This document shows, one piece after another, positions 11,360 to 23,742 of a DNA stretch of 64,000 nt (the stretch's first letter is position 1; each line of letters starts with the position of its first letter). The stretch comes from Benincasa hispida (lineage: Eukaryota > Streptophyta > Magnoliopsida > Cucurbitales > Cucurbitaceae), in contig NC_052359.1 of the NCBI RefSeq assembly GCF_009727055.1, positions 20,674,157 through 20,738,156 of the forward strand, written 5' to 3'. The position numbers and the translations under genes are program-made. Under the pieces are notes generated by a model, which saw only the letters and a program-made list of their open reading frames with translations, was not told where the DNA came from and made no database searches.

Positions 11360-13560
11360 TCAATAAATAAATAAGTAAAAGAAGTTACAATCAATAAGGA
11401 CAATTACAAATAAATAAGTAAGTCGCATCACGAGCTCGATTGGGACAATTTCGTCTATTATGCCCTTCTTGTCTGAAAATTTTGCAACGTGTTCTTGTAA
11501 CGTTCCCTCCAATCCATCTCGTTTTGCATGCGAGAAGTACACGGTCCGCCAACTTTTCTAACTCGTGATTCGTCCGGATAAATAGTGGAAAATTTAGGAT
11601 TAGGCCAACATTTTTTTATTGGGGATGGGCTCGAATTGGGGTGAATAATATGTCAGATAAGTGGAAATTTTGTAATAGTCTTCAATGTAGTAAAAGTAGT
11701 CTAACCCAATGGTCTTACACGCAGCTATAGCATGAGAACAGGGGATTCCATAGCTCAGCCACTTATTGCATGTGCATATTCTTTCACTTAATTTTATTCG
11801 GTGTGTGGTTCCACCCTTTAGTATTATTAGGTTGATTGAGATGGTGACGTCACACAACCCTATTCCATGGTCAAATATGTTAACGGAATGTTTAGTTGCA
11901 TGTTGTTCCCAATGAGTTATTTTCTTTACCGTATACCTATGACAAATACGATAATTACTTAGAATACCTCTACAGTTAGTATAAAAATGTGGGTAACTAA
12001 GATGTGAATAATTTACCTTGTGAAACACTCTCCCGATTCAAGAGCAGTTTTTATTTCTACACGACGAACAGCGAAATAAGCAATAGTTCGATAGAATGTT
12101 GCTTGGACTAGTGCAATGATGGGTAGTTTTATGGCTCCTTTCAGAACAGCCTTTGTACTTTCGGCCACATTTGTGGTTAGCCATCCATAACAATGATCAC
12201 CATCATGTGACTGTGTCCACTGCTTAGGATCTATGGAAGCAAAATATCGTAAGCAATTATGGTTTGCTGTTTGAAGTTTGGCTATACAATCATTAAACTT
12301 TCGAACTTGAAATTTTGATCCTACCCTATACACCAAACTTTTCAATAGACTATTTTTATACTTGTTAAAATTACTCGTCACATGTCGCAAGCAGAATCTG
12401 TGGTGTACTCCTACCCAACCGTTGTTAGGGTTTTTTACAACAGATATAATGCCTTTATGTCTATCTGAAATTAAACACATTCCCTCCCTTTCATGCACCA
12501 CATGATCCCATAAATTTCTCAAAAACCAGCTCCATGAATCAACACTTTCCTCCGGTACAATAGCGTATGCAATTGGATAAACTTGATCATTTGCATCGAC
12601 TGAGGTAGCTATTAATAATGTTCCTTCATACTTTCAATACAAATGGGTTCCATCAATTTGAAATAGCGGTCTGTAATGCTTGAAATCCTCAATAACATGT
12701 CCAAACGACCAAAACACGTTATTGAATATGACAATCCTTTCATCACAATCCACCTCATTTAGCCTCCAATGGATAATTGTACTAGGATTCGTGATTTGTA
12801 AGATATTCATCCATCTAGGAAGCAAATTGTACGATCCGATCCAATCTCCGAATATCTTCGCAATTGCTTTTCTTCTTTCGTCCCACACGATAGTATCTTG
12901 TAATGTTTTGACATCAACTGACGGATTTTTTTTTAACTATGTTGCTTACCTCAGACGCAATTAGATTTGAGTCCAATTTATTGTGATCCTGACTCAGTCT
13001 TACATACACATAGGAATGAGGGCCATTATATTGGGTATTTTCAAATTTTTCGAATTTTTTACGGCAAACAATGCGAAGTCTCCACATGCACCCATTGCCA
13101 TATCTTTTACACCTAACATCTCATACTGTTTTCTTCGACTCAATAACTTCAAAATTTTGATGTCGAATGATTGAATAGCTTTTCACTGCATTTTTAAATC
13201 CAATTTGGAATTGAATATCATCCCCTTAAGCAATGAATCAAATCCCATATTACTGTCTTCCTTTATTGTCGAATTGGGTACAATATTCATTTCGTTCAGG
13301 TCTATCTCAGTAAAAGTTTCAATGGACACCATGAAATTGACCAGGTAGTTGATTTAGATCGATATCATCATCGTCTATTTCAACTTCTTCGTCGTTTGTG
13401 GTAATAGTTGGATCACAATGCTCATCCTCCACATTATGTCTTTCCAGCTCAATAGTAGTTTTAACTTCTTCTCTCGTTGAGGTTGGACTTGGGACACTGG
13501 GTTAAGATATATACAGTTCAACTCTATTTCGAGGGTATGAAGTGTTGCTCATCATGAACC
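11360..13560 (-). pseudogene. Mutator (MuDR-type) transposase relic
   Basis: Minus-strand order: an acidic N-terminal part (13560-13330); a MuDR DNA-binding region with FKNAVKSY...VIESKKTV-DVRC...GC-WRLR (about 13200-13050); the MULE catalytic domain (12888-12013) with DGTHLY, LISDRHKGI, a C-x2-H in FCLRHV and AEST; a SWIM zinc finger CTCNKW...CSHAIAAC (about 11800-11690); and a C-terminal zinc knuckle of the C..QEGHNRRNC type (about 11500-11420). The catalytic part is nearly open, with one stop right after DGTHLY (near 12633). A noncoding stretch or intron relic separates it from the SWIM part (12028-11980). The SWIM and catalytic segments make the family assignment firm. It would have catalysed cut-and-paste transposition but cannot now be translated whole. 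Confidence 0.88.
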
Positions 13561-14054
13561 GTACGTCAGCTTCACTTCATAATGAGATAGGGATATAGAA
13601 AGTAGATCCCGCTACATAACTACCATATCTAAATATTACCTCTACCCCATCATCTCTATTTATGGATAATGCATCACATAATCAATCGATTAATATGTTG
13701 AAGTCAATTTGATGATGCATGTTTATACGAAGAGATGGTTGCCTATCATATTCTATCCCGGCCCATCAACAATGTTTCCATGCATATAACATAAAAATTC
13801 CACAACGTCCATTGTAGTTTGGCCAATGCAATTTGATATTTATCATAATATATGTAAGTATATATTATGCCAACTATATTAAAAAAAAATTACACTCAAA
13901 ATGAAATTTTAATTTGACCATTTAAAACATTTAATAGGTTTTCATTTTTTCGTTTAATTAGGCCAACTATATTAAAAAAATATATATTTAACTTTTTAGT
14001 TGTATTCGTTTCAAACAATGGTTGAAAATGGAAAGTAATAATATAAAAAATAGG

Positions 14055-14310
14055 TACAAAATCATGATAAATAAGTATGTGTTATTCATGTTTTTATAAA
14101 GGAATGTTTTTTTTAAAAAAAATAATATCCACCTTCACACAAAATAATTAAAAAAATGGGTACAAAATCATGATAAATAAGTATGTGTTATTCCTATTTT
14201 TATAAAGGAATCTTTTTTTAAAAAACTAAGGAATGTTTTTTAAAAATAATATCCACCTTCAAACAAAATAATAAAAAAAAAAAATAGGTATAAAATCATG
14301 ATAAATATTG
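14055..14310 (+). repeat. About 100-bp tandem repeat in MULE spacer
   Basis: Two full copies and a partial third share the blocks TACAAAATCATGATAAATAA, TATGTGTTATTC, TTTTTATAAAGGAAT and AATAATATCCACCTTCA. The surrounding 13870-15900 is AT-rich with no gene. Confidence 0.75.
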
Positions 14311-14689
14311 TTACTAAAGACATGCATCATCATTTAACCATAAACCAATGATAAATATTCTTTTATATTGACATGAATCTTTGTTTTTTAATCATCATAA
14401 AATTTACAATATTAAAATGAATAATCCAAAATAAATTGACTAGATAAACGGTAAACATAACAACAACAACAACCATAATACTAACATTAACATTAACATT
14501 CAAACATCCAATATTCAATAATCAATACATCATTCCAAATAATAGTAAATAACTATATACATAACCTTTAAAGGACTTAATTGTAGAGTTTTCCCCAGAA
14601 ATAATAGTCACGGTAAACAAAATAAAAAAAAAAAATCAATACAAAATTATGGACATTTTACATTTTTGTTTCCTTTGAGAAATAAAACG

Positions 14690-14815
14690 TCCAATTAACC
14701 GACTATAAATAAATTCTCCAATTAATCCACTATAAAATAAATTCTCCAATTAATCTATTGTAAAATAAAAACGTCAATGTTTCTTTAATTAATCCACTAT
14801 AAAATAAAGAAATAA
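14690..14815 (+). repeat. About 30-bp tandem repeat (AATTAATCCACTATAAAATAAA)
   Basis: Four degenerate units of the form TCCAATTAATC.ACTATAAAATAAA in a row; otherwise featureless AT-rich MULE interior. Confidence 0.7.
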
Positions 14816-16239
14816 TATCCATTATTAAAAAAAATTAACATAAAAATATACACCAATACCACTATTAACTTTATATTCTTATTTAAATATCTCTTTTTAG
14901 ATTTCATTTTCTTTCTTTAATTCTTTTTACAAAAAAGGTATATCATTGGTTTTAGTTTTTTTTCTTTTCTCCACAAAATAAAGTAATATCACTATTTTTT
15001 TTCTATTAAGAACATATTCTTAATTTTACATTTAAAACTACTAATAAATTTTAAAATTTTGGCAAAATGTAAAAAAATGTTTGATTATGCTCCTAATTGC
15101 AAACTTTTTTCTTTTATGTATGATAGATATAGATAGGTATTTGATGTGAAAGATAGATTTTTAGATAACATTAGATTTTTTCTTTGAACATGGATTAAAG
15201 ATAAATTTTGATTTTTAAAATTTTGAGTTAGATTATTTTTACTAAAAGTAAGGAGAAAATGTGATTTTTTTTCCTTGTAAAAAATCTCTCATTTTACATG
15301 TGATGCTAGAAGATATGGAAAATATGATTTTTATTATCTTTTTCTCTTACGTATGATGCTAAAAAATAAGAGAAAAAAATTATTAATGATTTCAAATGTA
15401 AAATTTTGTTGAATACGTCTTTCAAAGCTAAGCATTTCAATATGGAAAAATTAATTTCCTATTTATCTAAATAGTTTTAAAAGTTCCTTTTTGTCTAATT
15501 ATCTTTGTAAAGTACTTTATTTTTCCAATTAACCCGTTAGTACATTTGGTTTTGAATTTATTAGGTCATTGACTTGGTGAATTTTTTAAAAAATTTAGAA
15601 TAATATAGAAGTCTAATAACCTATTTTTAATAATTAACCTGAACATATATAACACAATGTTAATCACATGTAATTCTCCCTTATGAAAAACTATGAAATT
15701 AAACCAATATAAAAAAATTATGAGAATCAATACAAAAGAAATTAACCCACTATAAAAAATATATCAACTTATTAAAAAGAAAAATATTACACCTTACCAA
15801 AAAAAAAACTTTGAACGATAGTTTGTAGAACTTTTCTTCAATATAATATCCACTGTAAACAAAATAAATATTAAAAAAAATAGTAAAGATTATCAAAAAC
15901 TTAATTTTTTGTTAAATAACAAAAATATATCAATTTACTAAATAAAATATTGCATTGAAACAAATTAATATGGGGAGAAAATATGAAGATGGAAGATTGA
16001 TTCTTAGGTGTTTGAAAATGAAGGCAGAAGATGATCTCGAGTGTTTGAAAATAAAGGAAAAAGTTGAAGAGATGAAGGGAAGAAGATAAGATGATGGATG
16101 ATCGGGTGTTTGTTGTTTGTAAAGCAAGAAGATGAAGAAATGAAGGTTTGTTTAGGGGTTTTAAATTGGAATTGAAGGGGAAGAAGATAAAAAAAAAATA
16201 AAGGGTGGAATGGTCAACGAGGCGATCAGGGTCAAACTG

Positions 16240-16420
16240 ACCCGTTTGAATGCATTTGTTCAACAGACGCATTCAAATTGACTTGACAACTGCACTTTTT
16301 CTGACCCACTGAATGCATTTGTTCAACCGACGTATTTAGACATTCCCTTTTTTTAATGAATTGAAAAAAATAATAAAATATTCCAAAATGTGTCTCTTCA
16401 AGAGACGCATTCGAATAAGG
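16240..16420 (+). repeat. Self-complementary repeats next to MULE right TIR
   Basis: GAATGCATTTGTTCAACAGA and relatives occur at about 16247-16275 and 16305-16335, with a third shortened form CTTCAAGAGACGCATTCG at 16397-16414. Each contains a GAATGC(G)...GCATTC inverted pair, so it can fold on itself. Possible transposase-binding sites; function is not shown. Confidence 0.5.
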
Positions 16421-16511
16421 ACAAAAAAAATAACCTCATATATCTAAATAAGTTCAAAAGTACCCCTTTTACCTAATTAAAATGAAAATTAACCCTACAA
16501 ATCTTTAACCC
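16385..16511 (-). repeat. MULE right terminal inverted repeat
   Basis: Inverse partner of 7931-8060; see the element entry. Confidence 0.75.
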
Positions 16512-16512
16512 G

Positions 16513-16861
16513 AGCATTACTCATTTTGGCAAATTAAGATTTATTGAAAAAAATACAGACTTGATGTTTTTTATGCTAAGACAAAACTAAAACATATAAC
16601 AAAAAAATAAAAAATAAATAAAAATAAATAAATAAAAACCTTAACTTAATAAGGTCAATCAAACAACTGCTATGTGAGAGAAAAATTGCACATACTTTCG
16701 ATTGTGCCATGGGATGTGATATTCTATGAAATTTTGTCTATAGGGTTGATGATATTCAGGCATAAATTAATAATGGGTGAAGAATGGAATAAACAGACCC
16801 TACATTTAAACATTAAAATCGTTAATCCAATATTAATGTATTAAAATCAAAATAGATTAAT
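16513..16861. other. AT-rich spacer, no gene seen
   Basis: Between the MULE end and the next repeat there is only AT-rich sequence, including an (AAATA)n-like simple run at about 16603-16637. Confidence 0.6.
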
Positions 16862-17116
16862 AAGGCCTCATTTGGTAACTATCTTATTTTTGTTTTTTGA
16901 AAATTAAGCGTATAGATACTATTTTTACCTTCAAATTTTTTCCTTTATTGTCTACTTTTCATCAATAGTTTAACAAACCAAGCCAAATTTTGAGAACTAA
17001 AAAAAATAGCTTTCAAAAAGTTGTTTTTTGAATTTTGAATTTGGATAAGAATTCAATCATTGTACCTAAGAAATATGCTAATCATTGTAAGAAATGTGGA
17101 TGAAATAGACATAATT
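16862..17116 (+). mobile_element. MITE-like interspersed repeat, truncated by CACTA insertion
   Basis: The stretch starting GGCCTCATTTGGTAACTAT and running through AACCAAGCCAAATTTTGA, AATTCAATCATTGTACC and GTAAGAAATGTGGATGAAATAG resembles a short non-autonomous repeat I remember as abundant in cucurbits, whose other end mirrors GGCC...TTTGGTAAC. Here it stops abruptly at 17116, exactly where the CACTA element begins. The family assignment is from memory. Confidence 0.5.
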
Positions 17117-17149
17117 CATTATAAGAACTTTCATTATTCCCGACGAAAC

Positions 17150-18110
17150 ATTCCCCGATGCAGGAAAAACTGTCGGCGTATCTAACTTCCCCCGATGGTG
17201 AAATGGCGGCATCAGGGGAAAACCCAATCCCGACGGATTGTTTACTACCATTGAGATAACGAATCTATCCCAATGGTCTGAAACCCAACCGTCAGGCTAT
17301 TCAGCTATCTCAATGATATCATGATCGTCGGGTGATATTTCTTTTCCCTCGACGGTTAAAGCAACACCGTCGGGGTAAAGTCCCTTGCCCGACGATTCTG
17401 GACCGTTGGCATATAACAAAATAGAAAATTGAGAAAATTTATGAGAAATTATTAAATTCTTCCAATGGTGCTCGAGCATATTTTGACCAACGGTATGGAA
17501 GCAACCGCCGGGATAATATTTGGTTTACCCGACGATATTTGAATGACCGTCGAAAATTTGTATTTCGGCCAACAGTTTTGGAGAGACCGTCGGGTAATCA
17601 TTATTACAATAAAAAAAAGTTATGGAAAATTATGAAGTTATGCCAACGATGGTGTAAGAAGACCGTCGGCATAACTTGGTGTTAGCCTGACAGTTGTATG
17701 GGACCATCGAGATTTTGTAATTAGGTGGGAAGTTGTGAAGTTCTGCTGAAGGTTGTGTCAGAACCCTGTCGGCATAACTTGGTGTTAGCCCGACGGTTTA
17801 CATGTGACCGTCGAGATTTTGTAATTACGTGGAAAGTTGTGAAGTTATGCCGACAGTTGTATCAGAACCCCGTCTGCATAACTTGATGCTAACCCGACGG
17901 TTTGCATGTGCCCGTCGGGATTTTGTAATTATTTGAGAAGTTGTGAAGCTATATCGACGGTTGTGTCAGAACCCCATCGGCATAACTTGGTGTTAGCTTG
18001 ACGGTTTGCATATGACTGTCGAGATTTTGTAATTTCCCCGACGGTTTTTGATTTACCATTGCGATATTGGCATTTATCCCAACGGTCTACCGGTCGACCG
18101 TCGGGAGAAG
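17150..18110 (+). repeat. CACTA 5' subterminal repeats
   Basis: A dense array of CCCGACGG / CCGTCGGG motifs in both orientations, arranged in units of about 80-110 bp. The units between 17640 and 18030 are especially regular, each holding GTCGGCATAACTTGGTGTTAGC then ACGGTTTGCATGTGACCGTCGAGATTTTGTAATT-like text. Such arrays bind the En/Spm TNPA-type protein in known elements. The motif is CpG-rich, and several copies show the CG to TG/CA decay expected of methylated DNA. Confidence 0.85.
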
Positions 18111-20085
18111 TTCATTTAAAACCCTCGTCGCAGCTTCTTTTTTTCCTTGTTCCTCCATTTTTCTTTCTCTCCTTTCGATCTCTGAAACGTAGGCCTTTGA
18201 TTTTTCTCATACACTCACCATCTGGTCACCGTCCCATCCGATCGTCGTTCAGTCCCGTGCAATCGATGTCCAGCCTTTCGATTTTTTTTGTTTTTTTGTA
18301 ACATTTTTTTCGTCTGAGATGCATTAATTTTTTGTAGCATTTTAGGTTTGATCAATTTGTAGTATAGGAAAGTCTGCCAATTTAATAGGATACAATAGGA
18401 AGAATGATCAACAAAGAGATTAGATTTAAAGGATCAAGCCAAAGCAAAGATTGATAATATTGTTCCAATTAAAAGGTAGAAATTATTTAGAAATTAAAAT
18501 GATCCACATATTGCTAGATGGAAGTGTGAAAGAGTTGATTTTTGTTATATACAGATTAATCTAGAGTTTATGTTTTGTAACTTCATTATGTTTAGTTAGT
18601 TTGTCAACATATTATATCCTAATTTTACTATAAATCTATTTTCATCCCTTTTGAATACATAGGATACACATAGATGATCCATAATTGGCTTTATAGATTT
18701 TTTTTTATTTTTATTTTTTTTGACAAAAGGATTTATAGAATTGGGTTAATCGATATGTAATTAAGTTAATAGTGAATTGTCATAATTATAGTTAGTGAAT
18801 ATCTAGCTAAGATGTTAATATCACCTATTTAAATAAGTGATCATAAACATATAATTTAAAAAGGAATCATAATTTTTATATACACAAAAATGATATAAAG
18901 GATAAATTAAAATTCTAAATTAATAATTATATCTCTTAAAACTCTAGATTTGGTTAATAATTTAGAACTATATCTTCACCTTATTTCATTTACAATCAAC
19001 TCAAAATCATAAAAATAAAATTATTCTTTCCTAAGAAACTATAGTGGGTAGAAGAAAGATGAAAGAAAAATATTCACAAAATGAGTCATTACTATATTCA
19101 TTTAATTGCAACATTTTTCATGAGTATTATGATAATTATCTCTTCATTTAAAGAAGTCTTATATATACTTGAAAATTATGTATGGATAATTTGAAATAAA
19201 ATCTTAATAAATAGTTTAAATTGATCAACTGATATGATAGTTTAGTGTTTTAATTAATTAAAACTACCAGAGTATGAATTGATTTTTTTAAAAAAATAAA
19301 AATACTTTGATAACTAATAATAAATTTAGTTCAAATCTCATTTTATTACATCTTGGTCCCAAATTTTTTAGATTTGTTCTATTTAAATCAAGTTTAAGCT
19401 TATTATTTAGTAGTTAGTATTTTTACCTCTGGTTGAATCAATGAAACGGAATCCAAATGTATTATACTCATATATAACCTCTCACATACTAAATACAAAG
19501 TCCCACAAAAACTATACTTTTGACGAATTTTGAAGCTAAAAAAAGCCTCATGATATCACTCATCATCAACTTCCTCTCATATACTAAATCACTCATGCAT
19601 AAATTTTTTGTAATATTTTCTATTTTATTTAATGTTTTTTTTTCTAAAGTGGATTAAAGTGCAAATTTGGTTATAACCGGTGACATAACTTCACATAAAC
19701 CATTCAAATTCATTCACATTCAAATTTGTTTATATGACTGACACAACCGAGGGGTGGTTTATGTGAATGACTTTGAATGTGAATGGTTTATATCAATTAT
19801 TTTACAGAATTTGAAGTGTAATTGAGAGATGGAAATGTGCGATAGAGTCTAATCTCTAGCTTGTGTCACCACTAAATTCGATAGAGTGTTCGATCGGATT
19901 ATAAGGGATTGTCAATTCCTTAAAAGAAAACTTTATTTTCAAGGATGATTTGGAAAATTCACCCAAAAAAACACGAACAAGAAATAAATTAAATGAAATT
20001 AAAAGTTAGAAATTGGAACTATGTGTTCTAATATAACTAATTGTCTAAATCATACAGGTTCAACGTATCGCATATATTATTAAGA
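18111..20085. other. CACTA leader and noncoding interior
   Basis: A CT-rich leader-like stretch (18125-18300) is followed by AT-rich sequence without a gene. A local inverted pair (CATAAACCATTCAAATTC...CATTCACATTCAAA at 19695-19730 against TTTGAATGTGAATGGTTTAT at 19772-19792) could form a hairpin. Confidence 0.5.
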
Positions 20086-23000
20086 ATGGATAAAGAGTGG
20101 ATTAAGATTAGGAACAAGTTATCAACTCAGTATGCAGAAGGAGTTTATTGATTCCTTGAAGTTGCAAAACTTCATGTTAATAACTCGGAAAAAATAAGAT
20201 GTTCATGCAGAAAATGTATGAATGCAAGGTGTGAGCCAATAGATGGAGTTGAACGACATTTATTCATTAATGGAATTTCCTCATCGTATCATCAATGGGT
20301 ATATCATGGAGAGCCAGTCAACTTGTTTAGGGGATACGAGTGTCACACATCTCAATCGACACATGATGATGGATATAAGTACAACACAGATGAATGTTAT
20401 AGATAGAGAAGATGAAATTTTGAATATTATAAATTATCTATAGTGTCAGACCGCCGATGTAAATGAAGAAGAAAACGAGAATGAGATGCACACCAATGCC
20501 CAAGAAAGATATAATAATTCAAGTTTATTTGAAGACTTAATAAATGAAGCACGCAACCAGTTGTATCCTGGTTGTACAAATTTCTCTTCAATGTTGTTTT
20601 TGGTGAAGTTGATGCATATTAAGGTTCTTAGCGGTTGGACTAACAAATCGTTTGATTTGTTACTTGGATTGTTAAAAGAATCCTTTCCCGTTGGAGCATC
20701 TATACCTAGTTCAATGAAGCTAAAATAAAATTATGTAACTTAAGACTAGGTTATGAGTCTATTCATGCTTATAAATACGATTGCATCCTATATTGAAAAG
20801 AATTTGTCAGTTTGCAACAGTGTCCAGTATGTGGTGAATCATGGTACAAAGTTGAATCTGAAAAAAGTAAAAAGATCCCACATAAAATTTTACGACATTT
20901 TCCTTTGATACCAAGATTGAAGTGATTATTTGCATCTACCCATATTGCACCTGAAATGAGGTGGCATAAAGATAAACGTGTTGAAACTAATGGAGTCTTG
21001 CAACATTCAGCTGATGTTGAAGAGTGGAAGCATTTTGATTGTCAGTTTCCTCAGTTTGCTTCAGACCCAAAAATGTTCGTTTAGGACTAGCTTTAAATGG
21101 CTTCAATCCATTTGGGAATATGAGTACTTCGTATAATATGTAGCCAATGGTGCTTATTCCTTACAATTTGCCACCTTGGAGATGCATGAAAGAGACAAAT
21201 TTCAATGTCTCCCTTCTTATGTCTGATCCAAAATCTCCTGGAAAAGAAATTGATATTTACTTACAACCATTGATTGAAGAGTTAAAGAAGATATAGAATG
21301 ATGGTGTGCACACTTATGATTGTATTAACAACGAATACTTTCAACTATGTGTGTGCTTATTATGGACTATTAATAACTTCCCTGCGTATGGTGACCTATC
21401 TGAATGGAGTACCAAAGGTTACCAAGCATGCTCTATTTGTAAAGAGGATACATCATCATTAAGGCTAAGATGAAAACAATGTTTTATGGAACATCGACGT
21501 TATCTTCCAAATAATCACAGTTGGTGCAAGAGCAAACAATATGATGGAAAAGTGGAACGTAGACCCCCTCTAGTTTTCATGGATGGAGAAAATATCTTAC
21601 AAGAGGTGATGTTAAACTTTCCCGTGCTTAGCAAACATCCAGAGAAACATGATAAAAAATAGAAACGAAGTTTAAATTGGAATAAAAAAAGTATATTTTT
21701 CCAACTTTCGTATTGGTTGAAACTTTTATTGAGACATAAGTTGGATGTTATTCATATTGAAAAGAATATTTGTGATAATTTGGTAGGCACGTTGTTAAAT
21801 ATTGAGGGAAAGAATAAGGATACAACTAATGCTTGTTTGGTTTTAGAAGATCTAAATATACGAAAAGAACTATACCTGCAAAAGGTAGGAGATAAAGTTG
21901 TAAAACCACACGTTGCATACACATTGACTACTAATGACAAGGTTTCATTTTGTAAGTTATGAAATCAATCAAATTTCCTAATAGGTTTGTATCAAATATA
22001 TCAAGATGTGTGAGTGAGAAAAATGGAAACCTATGGAGGCTAAAAACTCACGACTCGCATGTTTTGCTTCAGAGACTTCTTCCAATTGATGTTCGGGCAT
22101 ACTTAAAAAAAGACATGTCCATTGTTGTCATTGAGTTATGCAAATTTTTCTGTGATCTATGTGCAAAACCAATATCTATAGGGGATTTGGATCGATTACA
22201 AAGAGACATTATAATCATATTTTGTAAGTTAGAAAAAATATTTTCACCGGCATTTTTTGATGTAATGGTACACTTAGCAGTCCATTTGCCCTATGAAACA
22301 AAAGTTACAGGTCCAGTAAGTTCTAATTGGATGTACCCTATCGAAAGAAGCTTACGGACATTGAAACAATATGTAAGAAACAAAGCACGTTTTGAGGGTT
22401 CTATAGTAGTAACATATATAATGAATGAATCATTGGTATTTTGTTCTTCGTACATAACTGGAATTGAGACGAGGTTCAATAGAGATGAAAGATATGATGA
22501 TAGACTTCCAGAGGATGAGATATGTGGTGAATTTTCAATGTTCAGACAAAATGCACGATCATTAGGAGAACCAAGAGTAAGAACAGTATTGAGAGAAGAG
22601 AAATGCAGTGCACATTGATACATCTTGAAAAATTACATGGAAATAAAATCTTATCGAAAGTATGTTTTGAAGACTCTATTGTAATTGATGATTATGATAC
22701 AAAGTGTGAAATATAAAATTAAGAATATGTCTCTTACTTATAGGAAATATTTGAGACTAATTCGACATGAAGCTCAAAGTTAGGAAGATTTATGCATAAG
22801 GTACCAACGAGGTTTTCCTAGTTGGTTCAAATCTCATGTAAGTATGGGTTTAAATGAAAAGTAAAAATTCAATAGAATTAATTCCTATCAACATTAGTTT
22901 TTAAGATCTATTATGTTGTACAGAATTAACAAGTTCTTTCATTGCGTGAAAATGGAGATATATCTGATGATATATATTCACTAGCGATGGGGCCAAGTTC

Positions 23001-23660
23001 AGAAGTGCGCTCATACAGTGGATGCATTGTTAATGGAGTATGTTATCATAGTATTAAGTGTGATAATTTTTTTAGTACACAAAATAGCGGGATCATGGTG
23101 CCTTCAGAAAGTGAAGGTGGAGGAGATCTCCATAATTTCTACAACAGTGCCAAAAAAGTATTAGACTTCCAGTATGCCAAGAGAAGGCGTGTAATTATGT
23201 TTAAGTGCACTTGGTTCGATATAGACCCTAAAAAGACTAACAAAGTACACATGGATTTGGGGTATATATCAATTAATACAGCTTTTCATTGGTTTGTTAA
23301 CGAGCCTTTTGTATTTATCAGTCAAGCCAAATAAGTGTTTTACATCAACGATCCTAAATATGGTAATAATTGATAAGTGATGCAAGTAGTCCAAAACAAG
23401 TGTGTGTGAGATATGCCAGAAGTAGAAGAACGTGAGAATCACCAACCTGAGTTATTAGAAGTTGTGAATAGTATTACTTGTACAATCGATGAATCAATGA
23501 ACGATATCAGTTTTTGTAGAGTTGATGTTGATCCTATAGTCGTAGAAGAACAGATAATTCAGCGAGTTGATGATGATTCATAAATGACGAGGAAGAGGAT
23601 GTACAATCATCTTCTAATAGGAGTTTGAGTTTCGATGAACATCTTAATGATATGGAATAA
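20086..23660 (+). pseudogene. CACTA TNP2-type transposase relic
   Basis: Starts with the transposase-associated domain MDKEWI...CSCRKCMN...VERHLFINGI...YHQWVYHGEP (20086-20320). The Tnp2 region follows (20485-21960), with LFEDLINEARNQLYPGC, GWTNKSFDLLLGLLKESFP, YDCILYWKEF-like and WYKVE near 20810-20850, and YFQLCVCLLWTINNFPAYG near 21340. Then come the DUF4218 domain (22140-22450; HLAVHLPYE, WMYPIERSL..LKQYVRNKARFEGSI) and the DUF4216 domain (23190-23330; VIMFKCTWFDIDP...FVFISQAK). An acidic tail reaches the stop at 23658-23660. Several stops and frameshifts (for example near 20148, 20404, 21296 and 22619) make it non-functional. Domain order and spacing are those of complete TNP2 genes, so little has been deleted. 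Confidence 0.88.
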
Positions 23661-23742
23661 CCATGTAAATATGTATCGTCTTTTTCATTTCATAACTGAC
23701 ATATTGTTGTATAACATATATATTGTTGTTTGCGTAGGAACA

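Larger units (their letters stand above)
7931..16512 (-). mobile_element. Mutator-like element (MULE) carrying transposase and PMD gene
   Basis: The ends form a terminal inverted repeat. The left end from 7931 reads GGGTTATAGACTTTGTAGGG..., and the reverse complement of the right end from about 16511 reads GGGTTAAAGATTTGTAGGG.... They then run on together through TTTTAATTAAGTAAAAG and GGTTATTTTTGTCCTTAT for roughly 120 bases with scattered mismatches. The flanking 9-mers AGTGTCACT (7922-7930) and AGCATTACT (16513-16521) match at 6 of 9, and all three differences are transitions, consistent with a decayed 9-bp MULE target duplication. Inside, on the minus strand, are a mutator transposase relic (11360-13560) and a PMD gene relic (8650-11200). 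About 13.9-15.9 kb is AT-rich noncoding filler. Confidence 0.8.

Noticed and set aside
15901..16272. 123-codon minus-strand frame, hydrophobic and Phe/Ser-rich
   Set aside because: Low-complexity AT-rich sequence next to the MULE right end; no domain and no conservation signal visible.
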